From contig JBEKIJ010000011.1 in NCBI GenBank assembly GCA_050011815.1, positions 124,001 through 188,000 on the forward strand: a DNA stretch of 64,000 nucleotides, given 5' to 3'. Shown in pieces: positions 47,466-56,363 of this stretch; the first letter of the stretch is position 1; every line of letters begins with the position of its first letter. The notes below the pieces were generated by a model. It was not told the origin of the DNA. It did not search any database and saw nothing but the letters and a program-made list of their open reading frames with translations. The DNA comes from Chersky-840 sp050011815. GTDB lineage: Bacteria; Actinomycetota; Acidimicrobiia; Acidimicrobiales; UBA8190. The translations under genes and the position numbers were made by a program.

Positions 47466-50189
47466 TCAGTTGGGGCTGGTGTCGTCGAACTGCGGCAACC
47501 ACAGCGAGGACGACACCGGGGTCGGGGGCACGTGCACCCCGGGCGAGCCCGGTGCAGTCGCCGGAACCGGAGCCGGCGGAGCTGGTGGCGGCGGGGCCGG
47601 TGCCGCCGGAATCGGTACCGGGGGGGCCGACCGCTCACCGGCGAGGTGTCCGTCGCCGTTGCCGACGACAGCCGCGCCGAGGGGCGCACCCACTGGCGCA
47701 CCGACGGAGGCACTCACCGGCGCACCGACGGGGGCACCGACCTGCTCGGGGTAGCGCTCGTCGATCGTCATGTAGGGCGCCGGGGGGGCCTTGAGGAGCC
47801 CTCGCGACACCCAGTTGCGCTGGTCGGCCCACACCAAGATGGGCGGAAGGACGATCAGCGCGCTCAGCAGGGCGACGGTGATGTTGATGGCGACGATGAC
47901 GCCGAAGTCACTCAACAGCGGCATCGACGAGAGACCGAGGACGCCCACCCCGGCGATGGCGGTCATGCCCGAGACCATGAATGCCCTCCCGGTGCGGCGC
48001 GCCGTGGCGTCCATCGCCTGGCGCGGGGTGAGGCCCCGGGCCCGTTCCTCCACGAAGCGCAACAGGATCAGCGACGTGAATTCGGTGCAGACCGCCACCA
48101 CTAAGGGCCCCGCCACCGCCGTCACGGGGCTCAACTTGAGGTGGAAGGCGACCCCGATGAGCGAGACCGCGCCCACGGCCACGAGCACCGGCACGAGCGA
48201 CAACAGCGCACGGATCAAACTGCGCAACCGCAAGGTGAGGAAGGCGCCCACGAAGAGGATGGCCAGATAGGTGAGCTTGATCCGAGACGCCTCGAGGTTC
48301 TGGATGAGGCCCACGCCCACCGTGGCGATGCCCCCGGGTGCGACGGAGATCCCCGGCGGGGCGTTGATCCCACCCTCGAGGTCTTTCACCACGGGCGCGA
48401 GCTGGTCGAGCGTGTCGGTCCGGCCCAGGAATATGACGTTGAGCGCGGTGCCGTGGTCGGCCACGGTCGTCTTCACGATGCCGGGTGGGGCGACGAGATA
48501 GATGGCCTCCATCTCGGCCCCTGTGGGGGGAATCTCCTTCATGCCCTTGACGGTCACGAACTGGTCGATGGTGTTGATGAGCCCGGCGCCGGGGAACAGG
48601 GTGTTGGGGTACTTCTTCTCGAGCTGGTGCGAGAAGTTGACGACGTAGTCGACGGTCTGGTTGCTCCACGGGTGGTTGGTCGAGATCCGCATGGCGATCT
48701 CGTTGTTGGACCCCGTGGCCGTCTTCAGCTGCACGATGTCTTTGATGGCCTGGGACTGCGGGTTCACCCACGAGATGGGGTCGGTCTGCAGCGCCAGCTT
48801 CCCCTCGACGGCGATTCCCGACAGCAGGATCACCACGCTGACGATGGCCAAGGGGACGGCGGTGCGTTGCGGGAGGCTCCCGAGGAACACCGCCACCCGG
48901 CTGAGACGGCCCTGGCTGAAGTCCTTGCCCTTGGTGGGCGACTTGTACTCGCGGATACCGAGGACGGCCAGGGTGGCGATGATGCTGCACACGCACACGG
49001 CGATGATCCCGATCACGAGCAGTGAGCCGAATTCCCGGATGGCGGGCGTCTTGGCGAACCACAGCGCCATGAAGGCGAAGACGGCGTCGAAGGTGACCAC
49101 CAGAAGCGCAGGGCCGAGGCCGCGGGCCGCGGCCTGAATGGGGTGCGAGGCGCGGTCGAGGATCACCTCTTCCTCGATGCGCGAGTGCATCTGGATCGCG
49201 TAGTCCATGCCCACCCCGAGCAGGACGGGCAGGGCGGCGATGGTGGCCAGGGTGAGCGGGACATGGAAATAGCCGACGAGGCCGAACCCCCAGACGAGGC
49301 CGAGCGCCACGATGGCGAAGGCGAGGAGTCTCCACCGCACCGTGAACGACAGGAGCAGGATCGTCATCATGATCGCGCCGGCCAGCAGGGCCAGGACGAT
49401 GATGCCGTGCTTGAGGTAGTCGTTGATGGTCTTGAGCAGCGCCGGCACGCCGGTGGTGATGGTCGTGACGTTCTGGAATTTCGCGTGGTCGATGATGTTG
49501 GTCACCGACGACGCCGCGGTGGTCTCCTGGTTGATGTTGAGATCGCCCTTGAGGTACACCGCCAGCAGGGCGTGGTGGTTGTCGTGGACGAAGGTCTTGA
49601 GCGACTGGCGGACGCTGCCGTCTTGTTCGTGGATGATGAACTGCATCCACTGGGGGTTGGTGAGGACCTGGTCGGCCGGGTCCGTCTTGGCCAGCTCGAT
49701 GCCCTCCTGGGTCAGGTAGTGGGCCCGGATCTGCTTGTCGGCGGGGTCGGTGTCTCGGGAGATGGCGGACTGGAGCAGAGAGAAGGCGGGGCTGTCGAGA
49801 GGGCTGCCGGTGGGACTGCTCAGGAGCTTCTGCGCGAACTGCAGGGCGTCCAGGGGCGTGACGGCGCTGAACACCCAGGGGTCCTTGGCCAGCTTGGACG
49901 AGATGTTCTTGAATGCCGCGATGTTCGACTTGGTCAGGAGGTTGTCGACCGTCGTCCCCGGCTTCATGGTGAAGAGGACGGCCATGGGATCGCCGCCGAA
50001 GACGTTCTCGTAGTTGACGTTGTTGATCCAGGCCGGGTCGTTGGTATTGAGATAGTCGGAGTTGCTGGTGGTGAAGCGCAGCGTCGTGATGCCGAATCCG
50101 AGGCCGAGGGTGATAAGGAGCCCGCAGATGGCCACAGTCCCGGCGCGCTTGCCCAGGTTGAGGCCGAGCCACTCCCATGTCCGTCTCAT
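47466..50189 (-). CDS. MMPL/RND-superfamily membrane transporter
   Basis: 907 residues with two RND repeats: each has one membrane helix, a large extracytoplasmic domain and a cluster of five helices. Landmarks include GVGMDYAIQMHSRIEEEVI in the first cluster and TEFTSLILLRFVEERARGLTP in the second, typical of MMPL proteins that move lipids or hydrophobic compounds across the membrane. After the last helix a tail of about 120 residues contains repeats of GAP(V/L)-type units and Pro/Ala-rich stretches. ATG at 50189 has CGGGGGG just upstream. It sits between hisF and hisI with no functional link visible. Substrate unknown. Confidence 0.88.
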   Translation of the reverse strand: MRRTWEWLGLNLGKRAGTVAICGLLITLGLGFGITTLRFTTSNSDYLNTNDPAWINNVNYENVFGGDPMAVLFTMKPGTTVDNLLTKSNIAAFKNISSKLAKDPWVFSAVTPLDALQFAQKLLSSPTGSPLDSPAFSLLQSAISRDTDPADKQIRAHYLTQEGIELAKTDPADQVLTNPQWMQFIIHEQDGSVRQSLKTFVHDNHHALLAVYLKGDLNINQETTAASSVTNIIDHAKFQNVTTITTGVPALLKTINDYLKHGIIVLALLAGAIMMTILLLSFTVRWRLLAFAIVALGLVWGFGLVGYFHVPLTLATIAALPVLLGVGMDYAIQMHSRIEEEVILDRASHPIQAAARGLGPALLVVTFDAVFAFMALWFAKTPAIREFGSLLVIGIIAVCVCSIIATLAVLGIREYKSPTKGKDFSQGRLSRVAVFLGSLPQRTAVPLAIVSVVILLSGIAVEGKLALQTDPISWVNPQSQAIKDIVQLKTATGSNNEIAMRISTNHPWSNQTVDYVVNFSHQLEKKYPNTLFPGAGLINTIDQFVTVKGMKEIPPTGAEMEAIYLVAPPGIVKTTVADHGTALNVIFLGRTDTLDQLAPVVKDLEGGINAPPGISVAPGGIATVGVGLIQNLEASRIKLTYLAILFVGAFLTLRLRSLIRALLSLVPVLVAVGAVSLIGVAFHLKLSPVTAVAGPLVVAVCTEFTSLILLRFVEERARGLTPRQAMDATARRTGRAFMVSGMTAIAGVGVLGLSSMPLLSDFGVIVAINITVALLSALIVLPPILVWADQRNWVSRGLLKAPPAPYMTIDERYPEQVGAPVGAPVSASVGAPVGAPLGAAVVGNGDGHLAGERSAPPVPIPAAPAPPPPAPPAPVPATAPGSPGVHVPPTPVSSSLWLPQFDDTSPN

Positions 50190-50236
50190 GGCGCCCCCCG
50201 GCGTTACCCCGCGCTTGGTATGGACGGAGTTACTGC

Positions 50237-50242
50237 ATAGTA
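50237..50242 (-). promoter_or_regulatory. -10 element TACTAT of the MMPL gene
   Basis: TACTAT on the minus strand, 47 bases before the ATG, giving a leader of about 40 bases with a G-rich ribosome-binding site. No clear -35 is visible. Confidence 0.4.
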
Positions 50243-50340
50243 GATGCCTCCCGGCTCGAAGGCCCGATCGGGTGGGGGTCGAGGCCCGCACGGCTCGGCA
50301 CTGCCGCCGGGTCATGGTCCGGAACATCCGAGGTGGCCGG

Positions 50341-50346
50341 TATCGT
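50341..50346 (+). promoter_or_regulatory. -10 element TATCGT of hisI
   Basis: TATCGT ends nine bases before the ATG at 50356 and would drive hisI-trpE-ygfZ. Confidence 0.5.
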
Positions 50347-50355
50347 GAGGGCCTC

Positions 50356-50757
50356 ATGGAGCGAGTGGCGTCCCCTGTCGAATTCACCGAGGAAGAGCTC
50401 GACGTCGTGCGCTTCGGGGCCGATGGCCTGGTCCCGGCCATCGTCCAGGACGCCGGCGACGGCACCGTCCTCATGCTCGGCTATATGGACGCCGAAGCCC
50501 TGCGGCGGACGCTGCGGACCGGCCGATCCTGGTTCTGGAGCCGGAGCCGGAACGAGTACTGGTGTAAGGGCGAGACCTCCGGGGACCGGCAGTGGGTGCG
50601 GTCCGTCCGCTACGACTGCGACGGAGACGCCCTCCTCGTGGCGGTGGACCAGGACGGGAACGGGGCGTGCCACACCGGGGCGCGCTCGTGCTTCTATCGG
50701 GCTTTCGGAACCGACGACCCCAGCGGCGTGGCCGGGGGACCGCCGCCGGCGACGTGA
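50356..50757 (+). CDS. hisI: Phosphoribosyl-AMP cyclohydrolase
   Basis: Zn-dependent ring opening of PR-AMP, the third step of histidine synthesis. The 133-residue monofunctional enzyme has LVPAIVQDA, VLMLGYMDAEALRRTL, GRSWFWSRSRNEYWCKGETSG, the metal ligands in YDCDGDALLVAV and GACHTGARSCFY. No HisE domain is fused and hisE is not adjacent, so it must lie elsewhere. The start follows a -10 element by nine bases; the stop overlaps trpE (GTGA). Confidence 0.95.
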   Translation: MERVASPVEFTEEELDVVRFGADGLVPAIVQDAGDGTVLMLGYMDAEALRRTLRTGRSWFWSRSRNEYWCKGETSGDRQWVRSVRYDCDGDALLVAVDQDGNGACHTGARSCFYRAFGTDDPSGVAGGPPPAT

Positions 50758-52286
50758 GCGCCACCGGGTCGCCGCCGGACCGGCCCGGGCTGGCGGTCTT
50801 CACCGAGCTGTGCCGGGACCACCGCATCGTGCCGGTGTGGCGCGAGCTCGTCGCCGACACCCTCACGCCGGTGAGCGCCTTCTTGCTCGTGGTGGGGGAG
50901 CAGACGGGGTTCCTGCTCGAGTCGGTCGAGGGGGGAGAGCGCTGGGGCCGGTATTCCTTCGTCGGCCGCAACCCGCTCGCCACCCTGGTGGGTCGCGGGC
51001 GATCGGTCGCGGCTGAGGGGACACTCGACCTGCCCGCTGAGGTGAAGGCACAGGCGCACGAGGGGGTCCTCGCCACGGTGGACGCCCTGTTGAGCGCGTA
51101 CCGATCACCGCTTCTCGACGACCTCCCCCCACTGCACGGCGGGCTCGTGGGCTATCTGGGCTACGACGTCGTGCGCGAAGTCGAGCACCTGCCTAACGTG
51201 CCCCGTGACGACGCCGGTGTCCCCGATGCGGTCCTGCACGTCATCGGGCAGCTGTGTGCCTTCGACCATTGGCGCCAGCGCGTGATCCTGGTGGAGAACG
51301 TGGTGGTCGGGGAGGGCTGGGGCGACGACCAAGCCGCGGCCGCGTTCGACGCGGCTGGGACGCGTCTCGACGAGCTCGCCGCCGACTTGGCTCGTCCCTT
51401 GGGAGGGCCTTCACTCGAGGCACCTCGTCCCGACGACGTGATGCCCGAGGTGACCGCCAACATGACCTCGGAGATGTTCCAGGACGCCGTCCTCAGCGCC
51501 AAGGAGCTCATCCGGGCCGGGGACATCTTCCAGGTGGTCCTGTCCCAGCGCTTCGACTTCGATCTCGGTGCCGATCCCTTCCTCGTGTACCGGGTACTCC
51601 GACTGGTGAACCCCAGCCCGTATCTGTACTTCTTGCGCACCGAGCAGTGCACCGTCGTGGGGGCCACGCCCGAACCGCTCGTCCGCCTGCGCGACGGGAT
51701 CGTGGTGTCGCGCCCCATTGCGGGGACGCGCCGTCGGGGACGGACCGAGGCCGAGGACGACCGCCTGGCGGGTGAGTTGGTCGAGCACCCCAAGGAGGTG
51801 GCCGAGCACGTGATGTTGGTGGACCTGGCCCGCAACGACGTGGGGCGGGTGGTCAGCTTCGGGACCGAGCGCGTCGACGAGTTCAAGACGGTCGAGCGCT
51901 ACAGCCACGTGATGCACCTCACCTCGCAGGTGTCGGGTCGTCTGGCTCCGGGCAAAGGGCCCATCGACGTCCTGCGGGCCACGATCCCGGCGGGAACCCT
52001 GTCAGGGGCCCCCAAGGTGCGAGCCATGCAGATCATCGACGACCTGGAGCCCACCAAGCGCGGTGTCTACGGGGGTGTGGTGGGGTATGTCGACTTCTCG
52101 GGCAACCTCGACACCGCCATCGCCATCCGCACCATGGTCGTGACCCCCGACGGGCGGGCCTCGGTGCAGGCGGGGGCGGGGATCGTGGCCGACAGCGATC
52201 CCGTTGAAGAAGACGTCGAGTGCCACAACAAAGCCGCCGCCCTCCTGGCCGCGGTTCCCGCCGCGCGCCGGGCCACGGGCCGGTGA
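50754..52286 (+). CDS. trpE: Anthranilate synthase component I
   Basis: With TrpG, converts chorismate to anthranilate, the first committed step to tryptophan. The 510-residue product has the N-terminal regulatory region including LLESVEGGERWGRYSFVG (the LLES motif used for tryptophan feedback binding), and the catalytic core with GDIFQVVLSQRF, NPSPYLYFL, GATPEPLV, RPIAGTRRRG, EHVMLVDLARNDVGRV, IPAGTLSGAPKVRAM and ECHNKAAAL. Feedback inhibition is likely. The GTG start overlaps the hisI stop; trpG is not in the window. Confidence 0.95.
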   Translation: MSATGSPPDRPGLAVFTELCRDHRIVPVWRELVADTLTPVSAFLLVVGEQTGFLLESVEGGERWGRYSFVGRNPLATLVGRGRSVAAEGTLDLPAEVKAQAHEGVLATVDALLSAYRSPLLDDLPPLHGGLVGYLGYDVVREVEHLPNVPRDDAGVPDAVLHVIGQLCAFDHWRQRVILVENVVVGEGWGDDQAAAAFDAAGTRLDELAADLARPLGGPSLEAPRPDDVMPEVTANMTSEMFQDAVLSAKELIRAGDIFQVVLSQRFDFDLGADPFLVYRVLRLVNPSPYLYFLRTEQCTVVGATPEPLVRLRDGIVVSRPIAGTRRRGRTEAEDDRLAGELVEHPKEVAEHVMLVDLARNDVGRVVSFGTERVDEFKTVERYSHVMHLTSQVSGRLAPGKGPIDVLRATIPAGTLSGAPKVRAMQIIDDLEPTKRGVYGGVVGYVDFSGNLDTAIAIRTMVVTPDGRASVQAGAGIVADSDPVEEDVECHNKAAALLAAVPAARRATGR

Positions 52287-53284
52287 CCGTGGGCCGAGGC
52301 GACTGCGGACCCGACCCCACCGACCGTTCCACGCTGATCGAAGAGGTCGACCTCCTGCGCGAGGCGACGGGCGCGGTGACGCTGGGGCGCGACGTGCTGC
52401 GGGTGTCCGGCGCCGATGCCCTGGCATACCTCCAGGGGCAGCTCTCGCAGGACGTGGCCGCGCTGGCGGTGGGAGAATCGGCCGATTCACTGATCCTGAC
52501 CCCCCAGGGCAAGCTCGACGCCTTGGTGCGCGTGTCCCGGACCGGCGACGACGAGGTGATCATCGACGTGGACGGGGGATTCGGCGAGGCGGTGGCGGCG
52601 CGCCTGGCCCGCTTCAAACTGCGGGTCAAGGTGGACATCGAGGCGCTGGCGTGGGGTGTCGTGGCACTGCGGGGTCCGGGCTCGGCCGCGGCGGCGGGCG
52701 TCGAGGATCAGGCGGGGACGTCGCTGCGGGCGGCGTTCTCGTGGAACGGGGTCTCGGGTGTCGACCTGTTGGGCGAGGCGCCGGCGGTCCCCGCTGCGGT
52801 GCGCCTGTGCTCGGAGGCGGCTTGGGAGTCGGTGCGCGTCGAGGCGGGCATCCCGGTCATGGGCGCGGAGCTCGACGAGCGCACCATCGCCGCCGAGGCC
52901 GACCTGCTCGACCGCGCCGTGAGCTTCACCAAGGGCTGCTACACCGGTCAGGAGCTCGTGGCCCGGCTCGATGCCCGTGGAAACCGGGTGGCGCGTCACC
53001 TCCGGGGCCTGGTGATCCGGGGCCTGGCGTCGGTGACCGGGGAGGCGCCGGGGTTCGAGGTGGTGGCGCCGGGCGCCGAGGTCGTCTTCGAGGGAAAGGT
53101 CGTGGGCGCGGTGACGTCCTCGGCCTGGTCGCCGAGATTCAACTGTCCCGTGGCGTTGGCCTACGTCCACCGCACGGTGGAACCGTCGAGCACGGTGGAA
53201 CTGCGTCTGGGGACCCCCGACACGCCCGACGCCGGAGCCCTCTCGGTCGTCGACGCCGACGTGCGCGCCCTTCCGTTGCGCTGA
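52283..53284 (+). CDS. ygfZ: YgfZ/GcvT-domain folate-binding protein
   Basis: Tetrahydrofolate-binding protein related to the glycine-cleavage T protein; YgfZ homologues support assembly or repair of certain iron-sulfur enzymes. The 333-residue protein carries the diagnostic KGCYTGQE motif (about 215-222), followed by LVARLDARGNRVARHLRGL, and an N-terminal GADALAYLQGQLSQDVAAL. The GTG start overlaps the trpE stop (GTGA), so it is the third gene of hisI-trpE-ygfZ. Why it is coupled to amino-acid synthesis is not evident. Confidence 0.9.
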   Translation: MTVGRGDCGPDPTDRSTLIEEVDLLREATGAVTLGRDVLRVSGADALAYLQGQLSQDVAALAVGESADSLILTPQGKLDALVRVSRTGDDEVIIDVDGGFGEAVAARLARFKLRVKVDIEALAWGVVALRGPGSAAAAGVEDQAGTSLRAAFSWNGVSGVDLLGEAPAVPAAVRLCSEAAWESVRVEAGIPVMGAELDERTIAAEADLLDRAVSFTKGCYTGQELVARLDARGNRVARHLRGLVIRGLASVTGEAPGFEVVAPGAEVVFEGKVVGAVTSSAWSPRFNCPVALAYVHRTVEPSSTVELRLGTPDTPDAGALSVVDADVRALPLR

Positions 53285-53309
53285 TCGCCGGAGGCGAAAC
53301 CTTCAGCGC
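53278..53309. terminator. Hairpin enclosing the ygfZ stop codon
   Basis: GCGCTGA, which ends in the ygfZ TGA, pairs perfectly with TCAGCGC; a smaller CGCC/GGCG stem sits in the loop. It lies between ygfZ and the converging cysQ. Confidence 0.5.
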
Positions 53310-53330
53310 CGATCGCTCAAGGCCGGGGGT

Positions 53331-54092
53331 TCAAGGCCGCCGTAGGGCTTCGAGGATGTCGGTCGACAACTCGGGCCGGCAGACCAGGAGATCGGGAAGC
53401 CACGGGTCGGGGCGGTTGTAGACGAGCGGCGACCCGTCGAGTCTCGTGGCGTGGGCGCCGTAGGCATGCGCCACGGCCACGGGGGCGGCGGAGTCCCACT
53501 CGTACTGCCCCCCGGCGTGCACGTAGGCGTCGACCGAGCCGAGCAGCACGGCCGCGGCCTTGGCCCCGGCCGAGCCCATGGGCACGAGCTCGCCGCCGAG
53601 GCGCGCCGCGACGAGTCTCGCTTCGGCCGGCGGCCGGGTGCGGCTCACCACGATGCGCAGGGGTCCGTCGGCGCGTGGCGCCAGGGCCTCTCGTCGGGGC
53701 CCGGCTCGGGTGCTGAGGACCAGACCCTGACCGGGGAGCGACACCGCACCGACGGCGGGCCGACCGTCGATCACGAGGGCGACGTGGACGGCGAAGTCGT
53801 CGCGCCCTTCGGAGTACTCACGCGTGCCGTCGAGAGGGTCGACGATCCAGACCCGGCCGGCGTCGGCGCGATCGGGGCGACCCGGGAGGTCGTCACCTTC
53901 CTCGGAGAGCACGGCGTCGTCGGGGCGGGCGTCGTGGAGGGCGTCCATGATCAGCTGGTTCGACCGGTGGTCGCCTTCGTGGCCGAGCGCCCTGGCGTCG
54001 TCGAGCCCCATGGTGCGGCGGAGCTCGACGAGCACACGCCCGGACTCCTCGGCGATGCGCACGGCCAGCTCGTCATCGTCATTCGTGGGCAA
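53331..54092 (-). CDS. cysQ: 3'(2'),5'-bisphosphate nucleotidase CysQ-like (inositol monophosphatase family)
   Basis: Removes PAP, the by-product of sulfotransfer and PAPS reduction. The 253-residue Mg/Li-type phosphatase has VLSEEGDD and the metal motif VWIVDPLDGTREYSEG, with a second metal Asp in QYEWDSAAPVAVAHAYGA. The gene is divergent from cysDNC, which supports CysQ over a plain inositol phosphatase. TTG at 54092 is the chosen start; it is preceded by AGGTG. Confidence 0.88.
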   Translation of the reverse strand: MPTNDDDELAVRIAEESGRVLVELRRTMGLDDARALGHEGDHRSNQLIMDALHDARPDDAVLSEEGDDLPGRPDRADAGRVWIVDPLDGTREYSEGRDDFAVHVALVIDGRPAVGAVSLPGQGLVLSTRAGPRREALAPRADGPLRIVVSRTRPPAEARLVAARLGGELVPMGSAGAKAAAVLLGSVDAYVHAGGQYEWDSAAPVAVAHAYGAHATRLDGSPLVYNRPDPWLPDLLVCRPELSTDILEALRRP

Positions 54093-54165
54093 TTTCGCAC
54101 CTGGAGCGGCCTGGGGGCGCTGAGCCTGAGCCCGGGGACCGTATCGGAAAGAGACCAGGCCAAGC

Positions 54166-54171
54166 TATTCT
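54166..54171 (+). promoter_or_regulatory. -10 element TATTCT of cysDNC
   Basis: TATTCT ends nine bases before the cysD ATG at 54181. Confidence 0.5.
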
Positions 54172-54180
54172 CGTTGTTCT

Positions 54181-55107
54181 ATGGGGGGACGCGCGGAACC
54201 TGGGCAGTACCAGCTTTCTCATCTCGAGGCCCTTGAGGCCCAGTCGGTCCACATCATGCGGGAGGTGGTGGCCGAATTCGAGCGCCCGGTGCTGTTGTTC
54301 TCGGGGGGCAAGGATTCGGTGGTCATGCTCCGGCTGGCCGAGAAGGCGTTCTGGCCCGCACGCCTGCCTTTTCCGGTCATGCACGTGGACACCGGCCACA
54401 ACTTCCCCGAGGTGCTCGAATTCCGGGATCGACGGGTGGCCGAGCTCGACGCCCAGCTCAAGGTGGCCTCGGTACAGGAGTCGATCGACAGCGGACGGGC
54501 GGTCGAGGAGCCCGGGCCCAACCCGTCGCGCAACCGCCTCCAGACCAGGACCCTGCTCGACGCCATCACCGAGCACCGTTTCGACGCCGTGTTCGGAGGA
54601 GCACGCCGCGACGAGGAGAAGGCCAGGGCCAAAGAGCGGGTGTACTCCTTTCGTGACGAGTTCGGGCAGTGGGACCCGAAGAACCAACGTCCGGAGCTGT
54701 GGGGGTTGTTCAACGGCCGCCACCGCGCCGGCGAGCACATCCGGGTCTTCCCTCTGTCGGACTGGACCGAGCTCGACATCTGGCAGTACATCGCCCAGGA
54801 GTCCATCGAGGTGCCGTCGATCTACTTCTCGCACCGGCGGACCGTGTTCCGCCGTGACGGGATGCTCCTGGCCCTGAACGAGTTCGTCGCCGTCACCGAG
54901 GACGAGGAGCCCTTCGAGACCAACGTCCGCTACCGGACCGTCGGCGACATGACGTGTACCGGAGCGGTCGAGTCCACCGCCGTCACCGTCGACGAGATCA
55001 TCGCCGAGACGGTGGTGTCCCGGCTGACCGAGCGCGGCGCCACCCGGGCCGACGACCGCTTCAGCGAGGCCTCGATGGAGGACCGCAAGCGCGAGGGGTA
55101 CTTCTAG
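54181..55107 (+). CDS. cysD: Sulfate adenylyltransferase subunit 2
   Basis: Catalytic subunit of ATP sulfurylase, forming APS from sulfate and ATP. The 308-residue PP-loop protein has LLFSGGKDSVVMLRLAEKAF, the FPVMHVDTGHNFPEVLEFRD motif, GGARRDEEKARAKER and the C-terminal DRKREGYF. ATG at 54181 is set by the -10 element. It lies two bases before cysN and is divergent from cysQ. Confidence 0.95.
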   Translation: MGGRAEPGQYQLSHLEALEAQSVHIMREVVAEFERPVLLFSGGKDSVVMLRLAEKAFWPARLPFPVMHVDTGHNFPEVLEFRDRRVAELDAQLKVASVQESIDSGRAVEEPGPNPSRNRLQTRTLLDAITEHRFDAVFGGARRDEEKARAKERVYSFRDEFGQWDPKNQRPELWGLFNGRHRAGEHIRVFPLSDWTELDIWQYIAQESIEVPSIYFSHRRTVFRRDGMLLALNEFVAVTEDEEPFETNVRYRTVGDMTCTGAVESTAVTVDEIIAETVVSRLTERGATRADDRFSEASMEDRKREGYF

Positions 55108-55109
55108 GC

Positions 55110-56360
55110 ATGGAACTCCTCCGTTTCGCCACCGCCGGCTCGGTCGACGACGGCAAGAGCACGCTCATCGGTCGGCTCCTCTACGACTCCAAAGCCATCT
55201 TCGAGGACCAACTCGAGGCGGTCGAGCGGCTCAGCCGCCAACGGGGGGACGAGTACACCGACCTCGCCCTCCTGACCGACGGGCTGCGGGCCGAGCGCGA
55301 GCAGGGCATCACCATCGATGTGGCCTACCGCTACTTCGCGACGCCGCTCCGGAAGTTCATCATCGCCGACACCCCCGGGCACATCCAGTACACGCGCAAC
55401 ATGGTGACGGGGAACTCGACGGCGGATCTGACCCTGGTGCTCGTGGACGCCCGCAAGGGGATCGTGGAGCAGACCCGGCGCCATGCCTTTTTGGCCTCGC
55501 TCCTACGGGTCCCCCACCTCCTGGTGTGTGTCAACAAGATGGACCTGGTCGACTACGACGAGGCTGTCTTCACGAGGATCCGCGAGGAGTTCAAGGCCTT
55601 CGCCACCCGCCTCGAGGTGACGGACCTGGCCTTCATCCCCATCTCGGCCCTGCACGGCGACAACGTGGTGCAGCGCTCGCTCAACATGTCCTGGTTCGAG
55701 GGCCCGTCGCTCCTGCACCACCTCGAGCAGGTGTACATCGCCTCGGACCGCAACCTCATCGACCCCCGCCTCCCCGTGCAGTGGGTGGTCCGGCCCACGG
55801 CCTCCACGGTGCCGGACTTCCGCGGCTACGCGGGGCGCGTCGCCGGTGGGGTGTTCCGGGCCGGGGACGAGGTCATGGTGCTGCCCTCGGGGCTCACCAC
55901 CACCATCGCCGCCATCGACACCTTCGACGGCCCCGTCGAGGAGGCCTTTGCGCCCATGTCGGTGATGGTGCGCCTGGCCGAGGATCTCGATGTCTCGCGA
56001 GGCGACCTCATCTGTCGTCCCCACAACCAGCCCACCATGGGCCAGGACATCGACGCCATGATGTGCTGGATGGCGGACCGTCCCCTCGCCGAGGGCGACG
56101 TCGTCGCCCTGAAGCACACGACGCGGTGGGTGCGGGCCCAGGTGCGAAACGTGCACTACGGCCTGAACGTCAACACCCTGCACCGTGACGACTCGGTGAA
56201 CCTGCTGCGCCTCAACGATGTGGGACGGGTGAGCCTGCGGGTCACCCAGCCCCTGTTCTACGACAGCTACCGCCGCAACCGCTTCACGGGATCGTTCGTG
56301 GTGGCCGCCGAGGACACCAATGCCACCGTCGGGGCGGGCATGATCCTCGGGGCCGACTGA
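55110..56360 (+). CDS. cysN: Sulfate adenylyltransferase subunit 1
   Basis: GTPase that drives APS formation by CysD. The 416-residue protein shows the G1 loop GSVDDGKSTLIGRLLYDS, G3 DTPGHIQYTRNM, G4 NKMD and EF-Tu-like domains II and III. It stops before any APS-kinase domain, unlike the fused CysNC of Mycobacterium; cysC follows as a separate gene three bases later. Confidence 0.95.
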   Translation: MELLRFATAGSVDDGKSTLIGRLLYDSKAIFEDQLEAVERLSRQRGDEYTDLALLTDGLRAEREQGITIDVAYRYFATPLRKFIIADTPGHIQYTRNMVTGNSTADLTLVLVDARKGIVEQTRRHAFLASLLRVPHLLVCVNKMDLVDYDEAVFTRIREEFKAFATRLEVTDLAFIPISALHGDNVVQRSLNMSWFEGPSLLHHLEQVYIASDRNLIDPRLPVQWVVRPTASTVPDFRGYAGRVAGGVFRAGDEVMVLPSGLTTTIAAIDTFDGPVEEAFAPMSVMVRLAEDLDVSRGDLICRPHNQPTMGQDIDAMMCWMADRPLAEGDVVALKHTTRWVRAQVRNVHYGLNVNTLHRDDSVNLLRLNDVGRVSLRVTQPLFYDSYRRNRFTGSFVVAAEDTNATVGAGMILGAD

Positions 56361-56363
56361 GCC

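Noticed and set aside
47081..50189. Mobile insertion of the GroES-like and MMPL genes into the his cluster
   Set aside because: No transposase, integrase, target duplication or inverted ends; base composition looks like the neighbours.
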